From Epithemia pelagica (lineage: Eukaryota; Bacillariophyta; Bacillariophyceae; Surirellales; Surirellaceae): a stretch of 64,000 bases of DNA. Shown piece by piece: positions 20,868 to 31,652 of this stretch. Numbering within the stretch: position 1 is the stretch's first letter; every line of letters starts with the position of its first letter. The notes beneath the pieces were generated by a model, which saw only the letters and a program-made list of their open reading frames with translations, did no database searches and had not been told where the DNA came from. The DNA lies in the NCBI GenBank assembly GCA_946965045.2, contig OX337237.1:2790001-2854000 (forward strand), written 5' to 3'. A program made the translations under genes and the position numbers.

Positions 20868-22448
20868 TCACATCGTCTCCGAAAATCTAACCAAAGCTTC
20901 CACCGATGCCTTTGCATCGGTGTATCGCTCCACCATGGTCATTGATGGTAAGATTCCTTGACCTCTCAAATCCTTTCTCCATCGATTGTTTGCCTCTAAC
21001 ACTTCTGTCGGTATCCCCCGATTCTGCGCCTCTGTTGTTGCGCCTCTTCTCAACGATCGTCGGACACTGTATGCTTCTTCAATCTTTGTTGTGTCCGAGA
21101 TCAACTGAGGAAATCGGTGTTGGATTCGCTTCCACAGATCGTGAAACAACACATCCAAGTCACCCACCAAAGCTCTCGCAATTTGTCCTTTACGCTTCTT
21201 GTTTACCCGAAACAACGGGCCCGTGGTCACTTGGACTGCGTCCCAACTCCTGATGGCTCTTTCAAACCACACTCGCACTTCAATCCCAGAGCTTGTCTTG
21301 TCTGCCAAGGGATGAATATATATTCTGAATGTTCCGTTGGTTTGCTTGAAGCGACCCGCGAGTGCCAATGGTACGTGTTTCTTGCGAGGGTACTCGAGTC
21401 CTTCCTCCCAATATTTTCTCATTAAACCGATGTCGATCTGGGGAATTTCTTCTCCCCTCAAACCTGCTACGAAGCCAGCCACAATCAACGCTCCTGTCAA
21501 AGCTACCTCTCTTTTGCGCACGCCTTGCAATCCACCTCGCCATTCATCCTCCAAGATGGAGAGTCCTGCCTTGACTTCGTCCAACGTTGTCGCCTGGTCT
21601 GGAATCCAGACATCACCCATCCTCCGATGACAACCAGTCATGAAGCGTTTATACCAGTGGGAGTTTGTCGGGCTCCCGCTAAAGAACAAGCCGCCTCTCT
21701 CCCCATAACCAACCGTCGCCAAACCTGTTCCCCCCGGAAGGTTGTGGTAAAAATTTGACACAGCCGATCGCACCTTCCAAGCTGTCTCGAACTGAATGCG
21801 ACGAGCGTTGCGGCCCGGGTTCATTGTCTTCATGAGCATAAGGCAGGCTACATTGAGTCCTTGTTCGTTTCCGATGGGGCATGGGCCTCTTTGCGGCAAA
21901 GGCTCTTCCAAACCCATTGCCTCACCAGTCTCGACGAGTCCCTTCACCTCCCGCCAATTTTTCTCTACCGTCGTCCTCTCACGTGACCAAAACGCATCCA
22001 AGATCGCTCTTCTGATACAGAGCAGCAGTAGTTTATCCGCTTCTTTCTGCTCATTCGGGAATTGTCCCTGCAAGTTGAAGAAGCTGCATTCGTCGCTCTG
22101 GAACGTCACCATCAAATCATCACCAATCCGCGCCTCCTGAAAACGCATCTCGTCGTCAGCCATCTCGCCGTGCAGCTCGGTATCCAACAACGCATCATCC
22201 AAGTCACCTGCCTCGTATACAGGGAACTTGTCCTCTGCCAGTTGACAGTAACACCTTGCATGCCATATACCACAACACGTTCTACTCGTCCCCCTTGTAC
22301 TCCCAAAGTTGGAGCAAACAATCCCAGACAGCGGTTGGACCGGATGTCCACAGTTCTTGCAATTCCCCGTCCACTTTGTCCAATAGCGTCTTTTTTCGTT
22401 TGACCTGCCAAGGTTGACTGTAAAGAAAGGGGCAAACAAAAGCAACAA
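20868..22448 (-). CDS. Zinc finger-tyrosine recombinase of element B, frame intact
   Basis: About 526 residues with no clear ATG start (begins TTG and overlaps RNase H by 167 bp), so expression by frameshift or reinitiation is likely. The N-terminus has a Cys/His cluster (NCKNCGHPV...VCSNF...CCGIWHARCYC) predicted to bind zinc. The recombinase region shows VAGFVAGLRGEEI (Arg block), RRSLRRGATTEAQ (second Arg block) and TMVERYTDAKAS (candidate Tyr nucleophile). It is the least damaged recombinase here and the best source for family placement. The +1 offset from RNase H is the same as in element A, so the overlap is an ancestral arrangement, not damage. Confidence 0.7.
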   Translation of the reverse strand: MLLLFAPFFTVNLGRSNEKRRYWTKWTGNCKNCGHPVQPLSGIVCSNFGSTRGTSRTCCGIWHARCYCQLAEDKFPVYEAGDLDDALLDTELHGEMADDEMRFQEARIGDDLMVTFQSDECSFFNLQGQFPNEQKEADKLLLLCIRRAILDAFWSRERTTVEKNWREVKGLVETGEAMGLEEPLPQRGPCPIGNEQGLNVACLMLMKTMNPGRNARRIQFETAWKVRSAVSNFYHNLPGGTGLATVGYGERGGLFFSGSPTNSHWYKRFMTGCHRRMGDVWIPDQATTLDEVKAGLSILEDEWRGGLQGVRKREVALTGALIVAGFVAGLRGEEIPQIDIGLMRKYWEEGLEYPRKKHVPLALAGRFKQTNGTFRIYIHPLADKTSSGIEVRVWFERAIRSWDAVQVTTGPLFRVNKKRKGQIARALVGDLDVLFHDLWKRIQHRFPQLISDTTKIEEAYSVRRSLRRGATTEAQNRGIPTEVLEANNRWRKDLRGQGILPSMTMVERYTDAKASVEALVRFSETM

Positions 22449-24628
22449 TCAAAGGTTCGTGTTGAGACTTGCTCAAAAGAGCGCTGCCAACGGGCACAGT
22501 AAACACAAAATCTGCCACTTTGCCCAATTTCTTTCGCCAACGGTTGGTCATCAGAGCAGGGCAAGCAAACACGTGTCCGGTTCGGGTTCTGATGTGCCGA
22601 GCTTCACACAATTGATTGACGGCTACATCCGCAATAGCGGGAGCTGGCAGCCATATGAAATGATCGTCCTCGAAAGCTCGATCAAACCAATCCTTGGTAT
22701 TGAGTTGCTTCCACGAAAGAAAAGGTGTGCAGCTTTTTAGCCAGTCTGTCAACCCACTTTGGCGCTCTTCTGCGGTCTTGTTGAGAGGGACAAACAGCAA
22801 CATGTCCCCTCCGGCCATAACTCCTGTCATCAAATCACCTCGGGACAGACCATCTGTCCCTTGCTCAATCATTCGTGTTCCAGCCACCCAGATCACTCGA
22901 ACAAAAACTTTACCCAACATGTCAAGTCGCTTCGTTCGCAAGACCAGTTCGTACAAGAGCGGCGTTGAAGATGTTCCTCTGAAGAAGGCGGATTCAGCGG
23001 TCGAGTTGTCGGTGAACATAAAAATTTCAGCTCCTTTTGGTATGGTACGTCCTTCACAAGCGCCTCTAGCCTGAGAACCAGGTTGTACAGTTCCCTATGA
23101 TTTGAGGACCTCCCTCCGTATGCCCGAGTCCAAAGTCCGTGTTCGGTTTCTACAGTTGGAGAACCATAGATCCAAAGCGAGATCCAAAACCTTCGCCAGA
23201 TGCATCTCCAAAAATGATTGCCACCTTCGCTCCTTTTCTTGGACGAGCGAGAATCTTTGGCGGTATCTCATCCTTAGTCAATTCACTCAAGGCCGCCACA
23301 TCGCTCGCAAATCGTGGAGCCGGTGATACTTCCTTCGGTGGAGCCTCTTGGTTAGATACTTCGCTCACTTTTTGCTTTCTCCGATCTTTCTCTGGGAGTC
23401 GCCAACCTTCAGCATCTCTATCGGATCGCCAAGTTTCTAAGGTCAAGTGTATCCCTTTAAGGTAAGGGACCATTGTGTCGAAAGTCAACGAAACGTACAC
23501 CAAGAAACCTCTAACTCGCTCCAATTCTTTTCTATTGATCTTGCCGCCTGTCGCTGCCCATCCCTTGAGCGTGTTGATGTGCGCCCTGGTCTTGTCCCAC
23601 CGTTCTTGTGATACTGTCTTATATACGTCGCCATTTTCGTCAGTTCCTACCACTACTCCAGCCCATGCACCAGGAGTCTTGCTGGGAGGTCTGCGTTTTC
23701 TGGCTTCATCCTTCAATCCAAAATAGGCAACTCCCTTGGCCATCTTACTTGCGGCCGCCCAAGCCTCCTCCTCTGTCGGTGCCGTCTCCCTCAAATCATC
23801 TACATAGGGATGAACATCCGCCGCAATTTCACCATTGTCTCGAATTTTGCTGATCCAAGGTACACTTGGATCATAATCGGCGTCTCCTGGTAAGTTCAAG
23901 CGGACGTCCACCCAACCAAACACGTTGCTTGGGTCTAACCTGTCACCAAATGTAATTCTCTTTACTCTTTGCGCATTCTGAGTGGCTTGATAGGGTGATG
24001 TGGTTAATCCCATGGCACATCGCGTCCATGCCTCCCACAGTCTCGTTCTTCCAAATCGGTTCTTTAACTCTTCTGGAAACAAGTCTGTGATATCTATGCC
24101 CGTGTAGTGTCTCAAGTCTGGATGTAACCAGAAATTAAGAAACATTTTGCCGAAATCATTGTCGGCTGACCACGTTCGCGACTCTACAGTCCGTAACATG
24201 GAATTTACATTTCCAAGGCCAAACCACGGAGCGAACAAGGACGCATTCAATCCGCTTTTGGTTCCATCATATACCATACGGATGTCTTCCTCACCTTTTG
24301 GTACCGAGAAAAAACTCGTAGGTGATTTGATCCCATCCGTTGGTGCAATGTATCCCCGCGTCCTAACCTTGGTGAGCTTTTTTTTCTCGAAAGCTCGTTG
24401 CTTCTCGTCTGGATTAGCCTGCTGTCTCCGTCGGTACGAAGGTGGCTTTCCAATCCACATCGGCTCTATGCCATCACGCATCTCGCGGAGCCATTGGGCA
24501 TCGGGCATCCTCCAAAAGAGTGGTGAGGATCCTTTGTCCCAATCCCACCATGATGCCTGAGAAGCGTGGATCAAAGCACTCAGACCCGCCTTGAGAGTTT
24601 GCTCTCTTGAATCATCATCGTCTCGAAA
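22282..24628 (-). pseudogene. Reverse transcriptase-RNase H of element B, two frameshifts
   Basis: RT motifs: SWWDWDKGSSPLFWRM, DIRMVYDGTKSGLN, GKMFLNFWLHPDLRHYTGIDI, catalytic YVDD in VHPYVDDLRE, and ARKRRPPSKTPGAWAGVV. RNase H starts with IFGDASGEGFGSRF, then continues in another frame (WIYGSPTVETEH...SSNHRELYNLVLRLE, carrying the Glu) and returns to a third frame for MFTDNSTAESAFF and EQGTDGLSRG. Both changes are -1 and fall at about 23165 and 23045, giving stops at 23150 and elsewhere. Element A encodes the same region in a single frame, so these are disabling indels. The frame is continuous with the upstream pol domain except for the TGA at 24629. Confidence 0.75.
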
Positions 24629-26083
24629 TCATTGAGATCGAAACCACAACCAAAACTCTGAGCAAACCAAACGCTTCCAATATCTCAGAGCTCCTTGCCG
24701 GATGATCTCGAGGGCTTTGATACACTTTGCCTGTTTCTTCACATCTTGAATCTGCAACTTGCTGCAGATGCGATCGTCCCACAGGTAAGTAGGGATTTCT
24801 GCGTCATCCGATTTCGTTGCCTTCAAATTTCTATCCTCACGTCTCTCCTCAACATTCAATGAACCAACTCCTTCTTCGCTGTCAGGTGCGGCATACAAAG
24901 CATCTGCATCCGTCATTCGCAATCCTTCGGAGTCCAATTCATCCCGTTGAGAACTTTCGTTCCGATCCAACGTCCCATCCGCCTGATTTCCATCTACCTG
25001 TTCATCTTGTTCGTGATCACCACTCATCCATTCTCGCAAAGCTAGGGCAATCTGAACCCTCGCCTTGAATGGCACCACCAATTCATCAATCCAACAATTC
25101 AACTCTCGTTGTGAAGCCCTTTTGTGCAATTCTGCGGGAAAATCAAGGGCTATGGCCAGTTCTTGAGGAGCGAAAGGACGTCGAACATATGAGGTCGTTG
25201 CAAAAACACTTGGCATCGTATGAACCCGATGTCTGTCCTTTTTCCAATTCATTTTCCGATCCATCACGTTCACGCCTTCCTTAGTGGGATCATAGTCCCT
25301 CGACGCTGAGCATTCGCTCCCATTGATGGTTGGATCGACCACTCCGCTCATTGTTGTCCTTTCCAATCCTGGCTCGACAAAGTCCCTCCAACAATCTGCA
25401 AAACGACATGAACCTTCCTTTCCCACCACGCGCTCGGCCAAATGAATCAAACATTCCTGGGTGGTGACTCCGCCCAGCTCATCGTGCCGGAGACGAATTA
25501 GCGTCGTGTTCCACCCCGAACCTTCATCACCATTGTACGGTCCTGCTCCTTTCCGTACACCGATCCAACAAACCACTCGAACCGACTTCATCGTCCACAC
25601 CGGATGACTAGGCCCGGGTGCTAATCCCCCATCGAAGAAGACAATATCCACTTCCGGACGGTTGTCCCAAGATTGTGGAATTTTGAACATGATTCTCCTC
25701 TTCTTGGCTCCTCTGTTCTTGGTCAGTTTATCTTCCCGTGGTATCGCTAGCTTCGCCCAACTAGTTGATCCCGTCTCTCCGCTCGCTTCTTTCCCCTCTG
25801 GAGTGTCAATCCATCTTACTTCTCCCAACGATGACACTGCCCAAAACCAGAATGGGGTCCCACCACTCATCAGTCCGATCTTACAATCTCCCCTGCCTAC
25901 TTTCAATCGCGAAATCTTTCGCTCCTCCACACCTGCAGGCGAGTGGCAAATCGACTGACTTTCTACATAACAATTAAACTTTGTCGAGTTGAAACATCGC
26001 TCAACATCGCCATCTTCTCTTTTTCTCGCTTCTTCTTCCTTCATCTCCTCTGACCTCCTTTTTCGTCCTTTCTTGAGACTCAC
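24629..26083 (-). CDS. Pol N-terminal domain of element B, ended by an in-frame TGA
   Basis: 484 residues starting 12 bp after the gag stop, in the same reading frame as the RT. It begins with Lys/Arg/Glu-rich sequence, then a domain shared with element A (RRPFAPQELAIALDFP; TKSDDAEIPTYLWDDRI). It ends FRSQ-TGA at 24629-24631, after which the frame is open for 18 codons straight into the RT block. A single nonsense mutation therefore splits an otherwise contiguous pol. The domain has no recognised fold; its position suggests a protease, nucleic-acid binding or capsid role, but nothing visible decides this. Confidence 0.6.
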   Translation of the reverse strand: MSLKKGRKRRSEEMKEEEARKREDGDVERCFNSTKFNCYVESQSICHSPAGVEERKISRLKVGRGDCKIGLMSGGTPFWFWAVSSLGEVRWIDTPEGKEASGETGSTSWAKLAIPREDKLTKNRGAKKRRIMFKIPQSWDNRPEVDIVFFDGGLAPGPSHPVWTMKSVRVVCWIGVRKGAGPYNGDEGSGWNTTLIRLRHDELGGVTTQECLIHLAERVVGKEGSCRFADCWRDFVEPGLERTTMSGVVDPTINGSECSASRDYDPTKEGVNVMDRKMNWKKDRHRVHTMPSVFATTSYVRRPFAPQELAIALDFPAELHKRASQRELNCWIDELVVPFKARVQIALALREWMSGDHEQDEQVDGNQADGTLDRNESSQRDELDSEGLRMTDADALYAAPDSEEGVGSLNVEERREDRNLKATKSDDAEIPTYLWDDRICSKLQIQDVKKQAKCIKALEIIRQGALRYWKRLVCSEFWLWFRSQ

Positions 26084-26095
26084 AATTTCTTCATA

Positions 26096-28444
26096 TCATG
26101 CTTTCTTTCCGGCACCTTTGTTCGCAGACGCCACAGCGGAATTGACAGACCGCTGCAACTTCTCAGTCTTGTCCTCCAAACCTGATTTGAGAGCCGCAAA
26201 CTTCGACCTCGGAGTGGCGAAACGAATCAAATGTTCGTGCAAGATTAACGCTATCTTTGGATGCCCGCTAAAGTCCGCTTGCCGGTATTCCTTCATGGTC
26301 TCATGCGCGCGTAACGTTCCCCACAACATTCCTGCTGGGGTATTCGTTGCACGGCCCGGAGCTCGGGCTTCTCGCAAGCTTCAAAAGGTCGCTCGCACGC
26401 AATGCGAGATCAAGATCCATACCTCCTGGGAACTTGCCTCGCTCTCCGCCTGGACTTGCTGGTGATAACGCACGATCCAATGGCAGAGATTGCCCCAAAA
26501 CGTCTTGCTCTGCAACAACAATTCATGTGCCACACTCGCCGGCTCAGTCCCGAAAGCAAACAGGTCGCTGATTGCCTGTTCCAATGTTCGGCGCCCGTCC
26601 TTGACATGATCCAAGATGCGTTGGTGGATCCCTTCTCTGCCCGAGGGAGGATGGAAATCTTCAAACTTGGGTGCGCCACCCAATGCTCGAGAATTCGTTG
26701 TTTGCGACTGGTCCGATCCTTTACCCAACAACGGCGGCACTTCAAGGTTGAAAGAAGCGATATAAGCCGTGTGGTAGGGGGTTTTGTCTCGCACTTTGGC
26801 CGTGGTCGCTCGCAAATTGGCGGCACGTTCCTCGTCAAGACTCACATCGGATGTCGCCAACGAGAGTAAAGAAACAGCATCCACAAACACATGCGGATCA
26901 GCATTGACGTCGTGACGCGACATCCATGCAACGCAAAAGCTCCTCGTCGGGAAAACAATCGATCCAACAACAATTGCCTCTGTCTCGGCCTGTTCTTGAA
27001 GGTCCTTCAATTCAGTTCGCAACTCCTTGATCTCTTCCTTCATACGAGTAAACTCCTCTTGAATCCATGTCTGGTCCACACTCGTTGTCGATGCAGTACT
27101 CCTTGCGCCAGTAAAACTAACTGTGGCAGAGCCGCTGCTACCAGAGCGACCAGTTGTATTCCAACCAAACGAACCACCACTGCCACCTGTTTGACCTGTC
27201 GACCCATGGCTCTTGGCTTGTTCCAACGTTTCCATTCTCGCCGCCAAGTCGGCCAACATCGCCGCCCATTTTCCACCTGGGTCACTGTTGTGACTTGAGA
27301 AACGCGACAATAACGAGAGTGTCGGATCGACAAACTGCTTTCTGAAATCGCTGCTGTCTCCAAAGAACTTGACCAGACCCTCTTGCACCACTTGCTTCGC
27401 AGCAGCCAATGCTTGCTCAACCTTGACATCCACAGCGTTCAATCGTCCCAACACTTCTCTATCCACCTTGTTTTCCATCCGTTTCGACACAATGTCCTGC
27501 AATTCTCGAACCGTCGTCATGCAGTGAGTCAATACCTCAAATGCCGACTGAGTTCCAAACTCAGATGAGCGTTCACCCAACAATGCATGAATAACCGAGA
27601 GCTTGACGTGGATCTGCTCGATATCATCATCCCATGATGCTTCGATCTGATCTCTCTCACGGCCCTCTTTCTCGTGTTCCACCCGTAACGTGTTCACGTT
27701 CGAAACCAGGTTGCTCCAAGCTCCTCCTTGCAGAACTTTAACAGTTGGAGTCGCTTGTTGATTCCCAATATCTTCTGGGACATCCTTCCATGGAACCCCT
27801 GGTCGTCGCTTAATGGGTGTCTCCACTGCTCCGGCCTTAACATCTAGATCCTCCTCGTCGTCACTAGCAACCATTTCTACCATAGGCTCAAAAGCTTGCT
27901 TTGTCGAGCGCTTAGGGTTTGGCGTCATCGCCACGAACTTGACCTCTGCCTTGGTGTTTGCCATGACTTTTGTGACTGTAGAACGATCTACCTCATCACC
28001 CGACTCGGTCGCGGCATGCTTGAGGGACGCAAACGAGGCCTGCCAGCTCTCTAGGGATCGAGGGCTCAATTCCATTTCGTTCCAATCAATAGAACGAATG
28101 CAATGACCCGGGAGAACAGGTTGACAGAAGACAGAATCCGAAGCGTCGGAACCACTAGCCCCCCGAATAAAAATGCCCGAAAGGTCATCTCCAACCAACT
28201 TGGACCAATCATGCTTCTTGGCGGCATGCGAAGTCACCGAACACCCAACCCGAACACATACCCGCTGCCCTGCACCGATTATGCCCCGACAAGACGCCTC
28301 AAAGGTATCTTGCTCGAGAAGAACAACACCGAAGAGAGAACCCGAACGAAGGGTCCCCCCCCCCCCGGTCACAGAAACAGCAGACTCACCTGACGACCCC
28401 ACAGAGGGCGAAGAATCCGGAGTACTTCCCCACTCAAACTTCAT
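26096..28444 (-). pseudogene. Gag-like protein of element B, interrupted by TGA
   Basis: The first ATG is at 28444 (an open frame extends to 28477). The N-terminus contains a poly-Gly stretch encoded by a 14-base C run on the plus strand (about 28356-28369). Then come a Cys-containing segment (RVCVRVGCSVTSHAAKKH), helical regions and a Gly/Ser-rich linker (GSTGQTGGSGG). TGA at 26381-26383 interrupts, but the same frame continues with TPAGMLWGTLRAHETMKEY and a Lys-rich coiled tail to 26096, matching the C-terminus of the element A gag. No enzymatic motif is present. Confidence 0.6.
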
Positions 28445-28477
28445 GACAAACGATGACAAGGATGAGGTGGATGGCAC

Positions 28478-28818
28478 GGTCGAACAGGGAGAACCGAAGC
28501 GAAAGAAGAATGTAAAGAACCGAACGGGTGATCAAATCCAACGGTGACCTTCACAAGTCTTCTTTCCAACAATTTATGATTGTTGAAACTTTGTTGGGTC
28601 AGTCATACAATGACTGCCCCAACACAACTCAATTCTTCTTGGGAACTCTTTGGGAGCGATTGCTTGATCATCGTTCGTCCGTCGGTCCCTTCTTGACCGA
28701 GGCGGTACGATGCGGCTCGTCCTCCAAAAACGGCGATTTCCCGATGATGATACAAAACCATTTTCACCTCCACAGTTCCACCGCGGACCCAAACGAGTGA
28801 GATCCACTGTATCAGCAA
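28478..28818. other. Leader/flank of element B and promoter region of the next gene
   Basis: No supported gene. It is shared between the upstream flank of the minus-strand retrotransposon and the region 5' of the plus-strand gene that follows. Confidence 0.35.
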
Positions 28819-29782
28819 TTGACGTCTTCACACCGTATCCTTTTGCACATTCGTTCTATATATAGTGACAAAGGCCCTCGGCTATTGAAGTCCCACCGGA
28901 ACCTCTCTGTTGTGTCTATCGAACTGCCCCACTACAGCACCATTTCCACCACCAGGAATGGAAGCAAAGAAACACTTACTAATCCACCCGACAACCGTAT
29001 TTCACTCTACCAACCTTCTTCTCGTTCACCCACCACTCCCTCTTTCCAATTACCGCTTCTAGAACGGGCCATCCTCCTCTCATTTCTCGACTGGCATGGG
29101 AAAACCACCAGACCATTGCAGTTAAATGCCTGTGGCGAAGTTATCCAACGTCACACAATCCAAGATGACGCGGCTCCTATCCTCCGTCCCCTTATTTTGA
29201 TGATTCACAGTCCCTTTCCAACAGAACGCATGTTGTACCTTACCTATTTGACGGCTCCTGTCCACTCAGGCTCTGTGGCAACTGGAGGAGTGGACGATAT
29301 GGTCTCCTCGGCAGGCAACACAGACGATGGCATGGAGGACGACTATGCGCAATTGCGAGTCCGCATCAACCAAAAACCAGCCATTCTCATTGAGGCGTGG
29401 CACACTGCCGGAACACCCAACCAGGAATTGGCCCGCACCACCGCTGTGGGCATGTTGCCGCCTGGAACCTCTACGGTGCAATTGGACCCCGTCCTTCATC
29501 ACGACCACCAACGAACGAGACCATTTCAATTGTTGGGATGGAGTTTGTTGCCGGAAACAGTGGAAGGTTGCTTATCACTCGAATACTCACTCGAAGAAAG
29601 TCGAGTTCCGGTGGAAGATTACTGGAATTGGTTTTCAAAGTGATGAAAGCTTGTTGCTTGCCACGCTCCTGAGAACCAATATACATGCCGCCTGGACAAG
29701 AAAATGTTAGGAACGCAGCTTCCAGAAGGGTACCACCCTGCATTACGATCGTCTGCCCTTTCAGGCCGGCGCTTTGTTCTGA
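28819..29782 (+). CDS. Unknown two-exon protein (about 294 aa)
   Basis: I do not recognise a family. The frame is open from 28819, but a TATATATA at about 28857-28864 suggests transcription may start inside it, so the N-terminus is uncertain. Conserved-looking sequence runs from LERAILLSFLDWHGK through LRPLILMIHSPFPTERMLYLTYLT and IEAWHTAGTPNQELART to PFQLLGWSLLPETVEG. A TGA ends the first frame at 29641, but a 79-bp intron 29640-29718 (GTGATG...GCAG) would join WFS to NFQKGTTLHYDRLPFQAGALF and a stop at 29780-29782, keeping phase (885 nt). The intron length fits others in the window; the donor is weak. Without splicing the product ends at 29643. Confidence 0.45.
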
Positions 29783-30070
29783 ACCTTGCTACCCAACACA
29801 TGACAAGACTCCACGCCAAGTATTGCATTCCACAACATGTCTGTGGAAGAGTCTCGCAATCTTTTGGGTTATCATTTTCCCATTTTTGTTCACTTGTTAA
29901 CATATAGCTCTACCTTTCATCTCTTGTGAGACTCGGATGCTCTCATTTCTTTGTTTTTGGATAAGAAACTACTCCTAGGAGGACAGGTAGGATGTAGGAG
30001 TACTAAGGAAGATAGGGTATATGCGAGCTACGCTCTCTTCTCGAAAACCACAAAAACGGCAAAACATTTG

Positions 30071-30710
30071 CTATGGGAGTGGGCAGTGGACCCAATCAGC
30101 TTTTGATTGCGTGCCAAACTCCACTTGGCCAAATGAATCGAGTCGATGCAGCAGATTGAAGGACATGGAGGAGACACCTCTGTTGCTTGCAGCAATCGGG
30201 TTTTCATGACAGTCAATGGTAAACGAACGTTGAGTGCCCCCATGAGAAGAAGGAGGAGGAAGATAGGCAAACTGAACTCGATTCGGGCCGGTTTGGGTAG
30301 ACTCGGACGGAATGGTGGAAAGGGAACTGGCCACACCACTGTCTAAAAACCCAGATGGTTCTGACTTTTCTTCATTCTGCTGGTTTTGGGAAGGTGGTTG
30401 CTTGTTTGCCAATGGTGTTTCATAACAACGACGGGACGGTTGGGCAACGGGGATAGAAGAAGGGATTGGAAAGGCATTCGGGACGGGACGGTTGGGCAAC
30501 GGGGATAGAAGAAGGGATTGGAAAGGCATTCGGGGCTTGCAATGAAGGAGGATTGCTATACAACGAAGAAGTGTCGTTGTGGTTTTTGGCGATACTGTTC
30601 TGGTCGTCTCGTTCAGTCGATCTCGAGGATATAGAGTCGTTTTGAGCGGCATATGCCTCTCTGGCTTGCTTCTGAGAGAGGCGGTGGCGTTTGTGGGAAC
30701 CAGTGGACAT
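30071..30710 (-). pseudogene. Unknown Ser/Pro-rich gene frameshifted by a 52-bp tandem duplication
   Basis: Starts at the ATG at 30710 with MSTGSHKRHRLSQKQAREAY, a basic helical N-terminus, then polar low complexity. A tandem duplication at 30432-30535 repeats the segment coding AFPIPSSIPVAQPSR. Since 52 is not a multiple of three, the frame then runs into a stop within about a dozen codons (stop at 30420). The sequence beyond the duplication is open in the frame that would apply with one copy (RCYETPLANKQPPSQNQQN... to VEFGTQSKADWVHCPLP, stop 30071). The gene therefore appears intact apart from the duplication. Function unknown. Confidence 0.5.
30432..30535. repeat. 52-bp perfect tandem duplication
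   Basis: Units 30432-30483 and 30484-30535 are identical except at the last base; unit starts CGGGACGGTTGGGCAACGGG. Near-identity implies a recent event. Confidence 0.95.
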
Positions 30711-30995
30711 GTTATGGGTGTTATTGGAGCACCGCACCTCCACCTCCGTGATGAATGTGGGGAGAATATGGTGTAATTTGGAATTTTGTATCAACGTCGA
30801 GAGTTGCAGGACGAGCCATGGGGGTGAGCGTATACGAATGCGCATCGCGCATCGACTGATGTGCGACTCGCCCTGCTTGGGGGTAGAGAACGAGTATTGT
30901 TGTTTACTCGTACTCGTATACAACAAGAAGAAGAGACGAGAAAACGTGCCCAACCAATCTTCGAAATCCGCAGATGCCAGATGACAAAACCACAC

Positions 30996-31652
30996 ACATT
31001 ATTTTCGGAAATCCATCGAAAAAATCATGAAAAAATGTAAGGGAAGCACAGGAACACAACACAGCGGTATCTCTTGTGTTTCTATCAACCTCATGACGAT
31101 AACACTCTCACAGATAGCTTATCAGTGACATTGGAATGGACTGATCATGGCAAGTATGATCCATTTTCGCGTCATCATTCTTTTAGGCGTCGCACTCATG
31201 TCGAAAGTACAAGGGCTTCTCTCTCTGTGTCTAATGGAAACGGTACTTCAACACTACGAGAAGCAACGTCTCGTTTCTCTTTGCTTTCGCAGAGGCTCCA
31301 TGGTGCCTTCACGACGGACGAGATGGGACACATTTGGTTCCCTCGATGACGACACGGCTGACGAAAAGACGAATCCGTTTCCTCCATGCAAATTTCTTTC
31401 AAGTCCACCTACCGTTGAAGACGTTGCAGCGACACGAAAATTCTCCTAAACATGACATAGGTGCGGAGAAAAGAGGCCTCGAGAGCCTCTTGTTGGAGGG
31501 AAGCTCCGTATCGAGTAGACTTGTTGCACATGAAAGAGTTTACTAGGTAAAGATTGAGAATTCGTTAAAGCTATGAACAGAGAGCACCTTGATTCTACAT
31601 TGGAATGACAAGGAGCGAAGTACGACAAGTATCGAAATGAATGATCTTCTTC
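30996..31652. other. Gene-free stretch downstream of the cyclase-PDE gene
   Basis: Short frames only; none carries motifs. It lies 3' of the minus-strand cyclase-PDE receptor and 5' of the duplicated-unit gene, so it likely holds a terminator and a promoter. Confidence 0.4.

Larger units (their letters stand above)
20868..28444 (-). mobile_element. Tyrosine-recombinase retrotransposon (DIRS/Ngaro-like), copy B
   Basis: Same domain order as element A but in opposite orientation, so the two recombinase ends face each other. Gag 26096-28444, pol N-terminal domain 24629-26083, RT 23150-24628, RNase H to 22282, zinc finger/recombinase 20868-22448. Breaks visible: TGA at 26381-26383 in gag, TGA at 24629-24631 in pol, and two -1 shifts inside RNase H. 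The recombinase frame is intact. Similarity to A is at protein motif level, so this is not a recent inverted duplicate. Confidence 0.7.

Noticed and set aside
10799-28444. The two retrotransposons as one large inverted duplication
   Set aside because: Shared motifs sit in clearly diverged proteins and the intergenic DNA does not match, so they are separate insertions of different families.
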